Shown: piece by piece, positions 5,961 to 10,970 of the stretch
Layout of the letters: every line of letters begins with the position of its first letter
How positions within the stretch are numbered: position 1 is the stretch's first letter
Assembly (NCBI GenBank): GCA_002397345.1
Contig: DHAH01000105.1
Coordinates: 13,171 to 24,140, forward strand
Direction of reading: 5' to 3'
Origin: Clostridiales bacterium UBA4959
GTDB lineage: Bacteria > Bacillota > Clostridia > Oscillospirales > CAG-272
DNA: 10,970 bases
The notes under the pieces: generated by a model
Told to the model about the DNA's origin: nothing
The model's input: the letters and a program-made list of their open reading frames with translations, nothing else
Databases searched by the model: none
Position numbers and translations under genes: made by a program

Positions 5961-7442
5961 ATGAACCGCACAGTTATTTTACGCTCTATTGCTTCCCTGC
6001 TCCTCGCTTCATTCATTTTCCTCACGCTCTCCGCTTGCGCGGACAACGGTAAACCACCCAATAAAGCGCCCGGCGACAGCAACGCGCAAACCACCGCAGT
6101 CGACGACACCCGCGTTTATCCCGATGTGCCCGTGGTTGATTACGACGGGTATGTATTCAACGCGCTGTACTGGTATACATCCGGCTGGGATTGGCGCCGT
6201 TCGAAGGATATCGTCGCCGAGGAAAACAGCGCCGATACTATCGGCGAGGCAGTCTACAGACGCAACCTTGCCATATCCGAAAAATACGATATCAGCTTCC
6301 AACTGACAGAGGAGTCGTTTGACAAGCTCGGCGCGGTACTGCGCAAAAGCGTGTCCGCTGGCGACGATATATATACAGTCGTCTGCCAACTGCAGTCGCA
6401 GATAATGGGCTCAGTTTTAAACGGCAGCCTGCATAACATCAACAATCTGCCCCATATTGATCTGACCAAGCCGTGGTGGGATCAAAACTGCGTAAAAACT
6501 TATTCAATCGGCAAAAAGCTCTTTTCTATCGCCTCTGACATCACCATAAACGATAAAGACGGCACAGCGGCGATTGCGTTCAACAAACAAGCGGCTGTCG
6601 ACAACCATCTGCCCGATCTGTACGAACTGGTTAAAAGCGGCGGCTGGACAATGGACGCCATGGAGAATTCCTATAAAGACGCCGCGAAAGACCTCAACGG
6701 CGACTCAAAGATGAACGAGCAGGATTTCTACGGCTTTCTCGGCGGGCGCGATGTTGCCATGACCTTTTATCAGGGTGGCGACGCGCTGCTCGTTGACAAA
6801 GACGCGGATGACGTGCCGTATATAGCCTTCCAAAGCGAACACAACTTTTCGCTTGCGCAGCGGATTTACGAGCTTGTCACAAAGACCGACCTTTTCTATG
6901 ACCACCATGCGATGGGTACAGACGACGCTCAGTATCAGAAGCTGTTTGAATCCAATCACGGCTTATATTTCTGGATGCGGCTTGATTCCGTGTCCGACAT
7001 GCGCGCGTCCGAAACCGAATTTGGTATCCTGCCCATCCCGAAATTTACCGAGGACCAGAAAAGCTACCACTGTATAGTAAGCCCGCACACATGCAGCCTG
7101 CTCAGCGTACCGTCATCGGTGAAAGATCCGGAACGCACGGGCATTCTGCTGGAAGCGCTTGTCGCCGAGTCGAAATATACGCTGATGCACGCCTATTACG
7201 ATGTGGCGCTCAAAAGTAAATATTCGCGCGACGACGAATCGGCGGAGATGCTCGACATTATCTTCGCCAACCGCGTGTTCGATCTCGGAGAGCTGATCAA
7301 CCCCGCGAACATCCGCGATCTGATACTCTCCGCTTCTGAAAAAAAGGTTTTTGATATCGCCTCCGCGTATAAGAAAATCGAAAAGCAAGCCGAAAAAGAA
7401 TTAAATAACATCGTAACAAAAGCAGAAAAACTGCCGGATTAA
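5961..7442 (+). CDS. Extracellular solute-binding lipoprotein (ABC-type), tandem paralogue 2
   Basis: This 493-residue protein is colinear with the upstream one and similar along its whole length, by eye well over half identical. The lipobox LSAC is canonical, with Cys26 as the lipidated residue. Shared blocks are the YWY.SGWDWR segment (about 71-79), DLTKPWWDQN (167-176), ASDITINDKDGTAA (191-204), the EF-hand-like loop DLNGDSKMNEQD (244-255) and a near-identical stretch ETEFGILPIPK (351-361). The linker and the residues around 262-300 differ most, which could mean a different ligand. The gene begins 27 nt after copy 1, with GGGAGA ten bases upstream of the ATG, so both share the promoter at 4365-4393. 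A strong terminator follows. No permease or ATPase is adjacent; the partner must lie elsewhere, or the proteins act without one. Confidence 0.87.
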   Translation: MNRTVILRSIASLLLASFIFLTLSACADNGKPPNKAPGDSNAQTTAVDDTRVYPDVPVVDYDGYVFNALYWYTSGWDWRRSKDIVAEENSADTIGEAVYRRNLAISEKYDISFQLTEESFDKLGAVLRKSVSAGDDIYTVVCQLQSQIMGSVLNGSLHNINNLPHIDLTKPWWDQNCVKTYSIGKKLFSIASDITINDKDGTAAIAFNKQAAVDNHLPDLYELVKSGGWTMDAMENSYKDAAKDLNGDSKMNEQDFYGFLGGRDVAMTFYQGGDALLVDKDADDVPYIAFQSEHNFSLAQRIYELVTKTDLFYDHHAMGTDDAQYQKLFESNHGLYFWMRLDSVSDMRASETEFGILPIPKFTEDQKSYHCIVSPHTCSLLSVPSSVKDPERTGILLEALVAESKYTLMHAYYDVALKSKYSRDDESAEMLDIIFANRVFDLGELINPANIRDLILSASEKKVFDIASAYKKIEKQAEKELNNIVTKAEKLPD

Positions 7443-7453
7443 AAAAACGTCGC

Positions 7454-7481
7454 TGTAGGGCGCGACGCTCCCGTCGCGCCG
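7454..7481. repeat. Palindromic intergenic repeat, unit A copy 2
   Basis: This 28-nt unit has 27 identical bases to 3356-3383. The arms GGCGCGACG (7459-7467) and CGTCGCGCC (7472-7480) form a perfect 9-bp stem; the one difference, C to T, is in the loop. It begins 11 nt after the stop of the second lipoprotein gene, in the same orientation as copy 1. Confidence 0.87.
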
Positions 7482-7497
7482 TTCTATACAATAAACG

Positions 7498-7541
7498 CAC
7501 CGCCTGTTTGGATGAGGAATCCGAACAGGCGGTGTTTGATA
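7498..7541 (+). terminator. Rho-independent terminator of the lipoprotein operon
   Basis: Arms CACCGCCTGTTTGGA (7498-7512) and TCCGAACAGGCGGTG (7520-7534) form a 15-bp stem with one G-U pair and a 7-nt loop. TTTGATATTTAT follows, a moderate U-rich tail. It stands 55 nt after the stop codon and would end the operon begun at 4365. Confidence 0.85.
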
Positions 7542-7569
7542 TTTATATTCGGTATACGGGTGGTGCGAC

Positions 7570-7588
7570 GGGTGGGTATATGGGTGGG
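7570..7588 (+). other. Canonical G-quadruplex motif
   Basis: Four GGG tracts lie at 7570-7572, 7574-7576, 7582-7584 and 7586-7588, with loops of 1, 5 and 1 nt (T, TATAT, T). Short loops favour a stable parallel quadruplex on the plus strand. It lies between the lipoprotein terminator and the palindrome array. Confidence 0.7.
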
Positions 7589-7599
7589 TGTGTAGCGAC

Positions 7600-7768
7600 G
7601 GGCGGGGATGGAACCCCGCCCCTACACAGAATGCGGTGTTGTGCGGTGTTGCGGGTATGGCGCGGGCGGGAGAACCCCGCCCCTACGGGTGGAATACGGT
7701 GTTATGCCGTCGGCGATACACGGCGGGCGGGAGAACCCCGCCCCTACAGGTGGAATACGGTATTGCCA
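7600..7768. repeat. Tandem array of three palindromic unit-B repeats
   Basis: Three copies of a GGGCGGG...ACCCCGCCCCTAC palindrome lie at 7600-7626, 7664-7687 and 7725-7748, at 64- and 61-nt spacing. Copy 1 has 8-bp arms (7600-7607 and 7614-7621); the others have 7-bp arms. The linkers are related too: GGTGGAATACGGT recurs at 7688-7700 and 7749-7761. The unit is the inverse of the one at 3399-3422. With the A2 unit, the terminator and the G-quadruplex motif, it fills 7443-7790, where I see no convincing gene. Confidence 0.85.
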
Positions 7769-7790
7769 CAATGACCGGCATTGCGGAATT

Positions 7791-8651
7791 TTATTCCTCC
7801 GCGTGCATTCCTGTATCTACGCCGCTCAGCGCTGCGCCGATTACTGTCCCGAATTGTGAACGATCCGGGATCATGAAGTTTACCTTAAACATATTATTCA
7901 GCGTTTCGAAGGTCGAGCGGCTTTGGGGTACCTGTGTGAGATTGCCTGTAAGTATAATGTCGGTCGTCCCGCAGTTACGCGCCGCGAACAGCGCCAGCAT
8001 TCCCGCGGTTTCGAATACCATATTAACCAGCCCCAGCGCCAGATCGGATTTTGTAGCCATGTCGCTCACCTTGCCGAAGTTGGCGGCGGTCAGCTCACGT
8101 GGCATACCGGGCAGGATGTCCTTGCGCGTGATGTCGGATAAGCGCAGGTCAACGTTAGCGAGATCACCCTTCGACGCCAGCTCAACGATGTTATCGATAT
8201 TGTCCGTATTTAAAATCCGCTTCGATAGCCCCATCAACGTGCCGCCGCCAACGCCGGTGCCGCCGAGATAACTCATTTTCCCGCCGTTCTGCGCGTAAAC
8301 AATCGCCGTTCCCGTACCCATACTGACTACGACAGCGCGCTCCAGACCGGAGAGGTACAGCCCGCCCAGCCCAATGCAGTCGAACTCGGATACATGCACG
8401 CACTGCAGCCCATAAATCGGCTGCGATATATACGACGAGCCGACGCCCGTCACCATAACGCGTTTAATATCAGAAAGTGACAGCGCGTTTTGCGACAAAA
8501 ACTTGCCGAATGCGCCATAAATTGAGGTCACGGGGTCAGCCGCGCGCACGAACATCGGCTCGATGAGTGTGCGCCCGGAGCCGATACCCACGATTTTTGT
8601 TGTGCTGCCGCCCACATCGATACCTATAATTATTTTTGAGGTTTTTTCCAT
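7791..8651 (-). CDS. coaW: Type II pantothenate kinase
   Basis: The 286-residue protein has the acetate/sugar kinase-Hsp70-actin (ASKHA) fold of type II pantothenate kinases, which phosphorylate pantothenate with ATP in the first step of coenzyme A synthesis. Visible motifs are the phosphate-1 loop GIDVGGSTTK (10-19), EFD with catalytic-type Glu89 (matching VEFDA in the Staphylococcus enzyme), GTGTA (112-116), the Gly-rich adenosine loop GGTGVGGGT (130-138) and LTAANFGK (187-194), a strong signature of this family. The length is close to the staphylococcal enzyme (about 267). Type II bacterial enzymes are known to be insensitive to feedback by CoA. The start at 8651 has AAAGG 11 nt upstream. 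The gene is divergent from a HAD phosphatase and shares its intergenic region. Its 3' end borders the palindrome array. Confidence 0.92.
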   Translation of the reverse strand: MEKTSKIIIGIDVGGSTTKIVGIGSGRTLIEPMFVRAADPVTSIYGAFGKFLSQNALSLSDIKRVMVTGVGSSYISQPIYGLQCVHVSEFDCIGLGGLYLSGLERAVVVSMGTGTAIVYAQNGGKMSYLGGTGVGGGTLMGLSKRILNTDNIDNIVELASKGDLANVDLRLSDITRKDILPGMPRELTAANFGKVSDMATKSDLALGLVNMVFETAGMLALFAARNCGTTDIILTGNLTQVPQSRSTFETLNNMFKVNFMIPDRSQFGTVIGAALSGVDTGMHAEE

Positions 8652-8677
8652 TTATTTATTGCCTTTCGATTGTCTGC

Positions 8678-8706
8678 TTGACCGCCAAGGCGGGTTATGC
8701 TATAAT
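8678..8706 (+). promoter_or_regulatory. Promoter of the HAD phosphatase-ABC transporter operon
   Basis: TTGACC (8678-8683) and TATAAT (8701-8706) are 17 nt apart, with an extended -10 TGC (8698-8700) before the -10 box. The start site would be near 8713, giving a leader of about 54 nt. This promoter faces the coaW promoter at 8714-8742. Confidence 0.85.
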
Positions 8707-8713
8707 ATTGAAC

Positions 8714-8742
8714 ATTATATCATACACATTTATAATTATCAA
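8714..8742 (-). promoter_or_regulatory. Promoter of the pantothenate kinase gene
   Basis: On the minus strand TTGATA (8742-8737) and TATAAT (8719-8714) are 17 nt apart, again with an extended -10 TGA before the -10 box. The start site would be near 8707, leaving a leader of about 55 nt to ATG 8651. Only 7 nt separate its -10 box from that of the plus-strand promoter. Confidence 0.83.
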
Positions 8743-8766
8743 CACTAAATCTAAACGGAGCAAGCA

Positions 8767-9573
8767 ATGGATAAACCCCTCTCCCATAAAAAATTATTTG
8801 TCTTTGATATGGACGGCACAATCTATCTCGGCGGGCGCGTGTTCCCCGCCGCGGTCGATTTTATCGCGCGGCTGCGCGCCGACGGCAGGCGGGTGTTGTT
8901 TTTTACCAACAATGCCTCTCACTCGCCGGAATTTTACACGGCAAAACTGACGCGGCTCGGATTTGCGCCGCAATCAGGAGAAATTGCCACCTCCGCCGAT
9001 GTGACGCTTGCATTTCTGCGCTCAAAACGACCGGAGAAAAGCGTATATCTTGTCGGCACGCCCGAGCTTGAGGGGCAGTTCACCGCCTCCGGTATTACGC
9101 CTGTGCCGACCGACGCGGTTCTGCACGGCGCGCGCGCCGACATCGTCGTCACCAGCTTTGACACAACGCTCACATATGCCAAGCTCGACGCTGCCTGCCG
9201 CTTAATACGCGGCGGAGCGGAGTATATCTGCACCCATCCCGATTTCAACTGCCCGACCGAGGACGGTTTTATCCCCGACAGCGGTGCTATCGCTGCGGCG
9301 GTGACGGCTTCGACCGGCGTAAAACCCCGTTTTTTCGGCAAGCCCTACCGCGAGACGCTGGAAATGATCGCCATGCTGACCGGCATCGGAGCGTCCGATA
9401 CCTGCGTATTCGGCGACAGGCTCTACACCGACATCGCGCTGGGTAAGCGCGGCGGCGTCACCGCTGTGCTGGTGCTCTCCGGCGAAACGACCGCGGGCGA
9501 CCTCGAAGGCTCGGAGATCGTCCCTGATCTCGTGCTGCCCTCGCTCGCTGACGCGGCTGACTGTGTTTGGTAG
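8767..9573 (+). CDS. HAD-IIA (NagD/p-nitrophenylphosphatase-like) sugar phosphatase
   Basis: The 268 residues are the usual length for NagD-like phosphatases. All four HAD motifs are present: motif I DMDGT (14-18, nucleophile Asp14 and acid/base Asp16), motif II FFTNN (45-49, Thr47), motif III Lys192 in GKP (191-193) and motif IV GDRLYTDI (216-223, Asp217 and Asp222 for Mg). The cap between motifs II and III (about 75-185) is the C2a type, with HPDFNCPTEDGFIPDSGAI (157-175) typical of the subfamily. These soluble enzymes hydrolyse small phosphate esters such as nucleotides, glycerol phosphate or sugar phosphates; the substrate cannot be read from sequence. The ATG has GGAG six bases upstream. 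The gene is divergent from coaW and only 17 nt ahead of an ABC transporter gene. Confidence 0.92.
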   Translation: MDKPLSHKKLFVFDMDGTIYLGGRVFPAAVDFIARLRADGRRVLFFTNNASHSPEFYTAKLTRLGFAPQSGEIATSADVTLAFLRSKRPEKSVYLVGTPELEGQFTASGITPVPTDAVLHGARADIVVTSFDTTLTYAKLDAACRLIRGGAEYICTHPDFNCPTEDGFIPDSGAIAAAVTASTGVKPRFFGKPYRETLEMIAMLTGIGASDTCVFGDRLYTDIALGKRGGVTAVLVLSGETTAGDLEGSEIVPDLVLPSLADAADCVW

Positions 9574-9590
9574 AAAAGAGGGACGCAGAA

Positions 9591-10970
9591 TTGGCAAAAC
9601 CAAATCGAAGTGAAAATAATGAATTAGGCGTTAAAGAATATCCGGTTATCCAAAACCTGTTATATTGTCTTAAATCGACAACGGAACATTATCCCTTGCT
9701 TCTCCTCAGGTGCGGGGTTACGATTATCATCAATGTTCTGCTGCCGATTTTTATTATATACCTGCCCAAAGCGGTGATAGACGACATCACGCTTGGAAAC
9801 AGTGCCCGAAATTTGATTATAACCGTTTTATCATATTCGGTTTGCATATCTGTGCTATCCGGGCTGAAACGGTTTATGGAAAAGTTCACCTCGTTCCAAA
9901 AACATAAAATGAATACCTATTATACCCATAAAGTGGCGAACAAAGGCATGACCACCGACTACTGCAATCAGGAAAAAGAACAATTTAGAAAGCTGCAGTC
10001 CGAGAGCTTTAACTCCTGCAACGGTCATAATTCTCCAATGACGCAGGTATACGGTACAGGGGTCGCGTTATTTTCAAACCTTTTCGGTTTCATTGTATAT
10101 TTCGGAATACTGGTAAAACTGAACATTTTCGTGGTATTGTTTATCGCCGCGACGACATTTATAAGTTATTTTTTAAACAAACGCGTTATTAAATGGGCAT
10201 CGGATAACAACAAAAAAAAAATCGGGTACGGGCAAAAGACAAATTACATAAACAGCGTAGCCGCCGATATAAAATCGGCGAAAGACATTCGCCTGTATAA
10301 TATGTCCTCATGGCTGGAGGATGTCTATAATAACAATATTAAAGGCTTGTCAGGCTGGTATCGGCGGTACGCTGTTAAGGTATTCAATGCGGCAGCCGCT
10401 GACGGCGGCTTATCGCTGCTGCGCGAAGGTACTGCATACGCGTATCTGCTCTATTTGGTATTAAACAGTCGGATCGGCGTTTCTGACTTTGTGCTGTATT
10501 TTGCGGTTATAACCGGATTTTCCGGTTGGCTCGGCGGGATTTTAAGTCAGATAAATGCGCTGAACCGAATCAGTCTTGCGTTTGATTATCTGCGCGCTTT
10601 CCTTGAATACCCCGAAACTTTTAAAAAGCAGGGCGGAATTGAAACCTTTGACATATTAAAGCTGCCGAAAAAGATCGAACTCCGCAGCGTCAGTTACAAA
10701 TACGAAGGGGCGAGCGAGGATACCCTTAAAAATATCAGTCTTATCATTGATCCCGCCGAGCATTTAGCCGTAGTGGGACTGAACGGCGCGGGAAAAACGA
10801 CGTTGGTAAAGCTCATCTGCGGACTTTGCGACCCTACTGACGGTGTCGTTTTATACGACGGTATTGATATAAAAGAGTACAACCGCGTCGCGTATTACAG
10901 ACTTTTTCCGCGGTGTTTCAGCAGTTCAGCCTGCTGCCCGTTGCCATTGAAGAAATTGTGGCGGAAAATA
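9591..10970 (+). CDS. ABC exporter half-transporter (membrane domain plus ATPase), 3' truncated, apparent frameshift
   Basis: A long open frame from TTG 9591 (GAGGG at 9578-9582 upstream) runs off the window. Residues 1-340 form an ABC type 1 membrane domain, with hydrophobic segments at about 36-58, 73-92, 157-175, 177-197, 280-298 and 300-320. The ATPase domain starts near 361 (KIELRSVSYKYEG), with Walker A GLNGAGKTT (396-404). In frame 0, sense breaks down after Phe439. One extra T in the T5 run 10903-10907 would restore YYRLFSAVFQQFSLLPVAIEE, a normal Q-loop region, and the frame stays open to the window end. So a base is missing here, either a true mutation or a homopolymer error. Exporters of this kind move peptides, lipids or drugs as dimers. 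The gene follows the HAD gene by 17 nt, so it is likely co-transcribed. Confidence 0.85.
   Translation, partial: MAKPNRSENNELGVKEYPVIQNLLYCLKSTTEHYPLLLLRCGVTIIINVLLPIFIIYLPKAVIDDITLGNSARNLIITVLSYSVCISVLSGLKRFMEKFTSFQKHKMNTYYTHKVANKGMTTDYCNQEKEQFRKLQSESFNSCNGHNSPMTQVYGTGVALFSNLFGFIVYFGILVKLNIFVVLFIAATTFISYFLNKRVIKWASDNNKKKIGYGQKTNYINSVAADIKSAKDIRLYNMSSWLEDVYNNNIKGLSGWYRRYAVKVFNAAAADGGLSLLREGTAYAYLLYLVLNSRIGVSDFVLYFAVITGFSGWLGGILSQINALNRISLAFDYLRAFLEYPETFKKQGGIETFDILKLPKKIELRSVSYKYEGASEDTLKNISLIIDPAEHLAVVGLNGAGKTTLVKLICGLCDPTDGVVLYDGIDIKEYNRVAYYRLFPRCFSSSACCPLPLKKLWRKI

Noticed and set aside
7600..7768. Possible CRISPR array
   Set aside because: Only three units at about 60-nt spacing, and the linkers between them are themselves similar rather than unique spacers. 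No cas gene is in the window.
7588..8271. 227-codon plus-strand open frame
   Set aside because: It begins in the palindrome array and then runs antisense to the clear pantothenate kinase gene. The product has no recognisable motif, and its first part only translates the repeats.
8720..8766. Short open frame 8563-8748 across the divergent promoter region
   Set aside because: It overlaps the start of coaW in antisense and reads through both promoters into AT-rich DNA, with no family resemblance.

Overview
The window looks like chromosomal DNA from an uncultured Gram-positive anaerobe of the Clostridia, most likely an Oscillospirales/Ruminococcaceae-type gut or rumen bacterium. The grounds are lipoprotein-anchored solute-binding proteins, a type II pantothenate kinase, a DivIVA-like coiled-coil gene, consensus sigma-A promoters, GGAG-type ribosome binding sites, roughly 50% GC and GC-rich palindromic intergenic repeats. 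The taxonomic placement is an inference from gene families; no marker gene is present.

Region 1 (1-3237, + strand) is the 3' part of a type IV pilus / type II secretion-like operon: the tail of a small protein, a DUF4860-like membrane protein, a pseudopilin with a class III signal peptide, another single-pass membrane protein, the retraction ATPase PilT, and a DivIVA-like coiled-coil protein. The genes overlap or lie at most 27 nt apart. The assembly ATPase, platform protein and prepilin peptidase are not in the window and would be expected upstream.

Region 2 (3238-4445) holds a hairpin and palindromic GC-rich repeats, a minus-strand rhomboid-fold protein that lacks the catalytic histidine, and an AT-rich segment with a perfect-consensus promoter (TTGACA-17-TATAAT).

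Region 3 (4446-7790) is a two-gene operon of paralogous extracellular solute-binding lipoproteins with an EF-hand-like loop and no permease or ATPase beside them. It ends at a strong terminator. About 250 bp of repeats follow: a small tandem palindrome array and a G-quadruplex motif.

Region 4 (7791-10970) is a divergent pair. A type II pantothenate kinase (minus strand) faces a NagD-like HAD phosphatase (plus strand), and the phosphatase is followed by an ABC exporter half-transporter that runs off the window. The two divergent core promoters are interleaved face to face around one centre near 8710, so RNA polymerase probably cannot occupy both at once. The ABC gene carries an apparent one-base deletion in a T-run at 10903-10907.

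The most useful leads are the interlocked promoters of the kinase/phosphatase pair, the PilT/DivIVA-like linkage, the non-proteolytic rhomboid, the orphan solute-binding duplicate, and the intergenic repeat family. I see no clear-cut new defence or mobile system.
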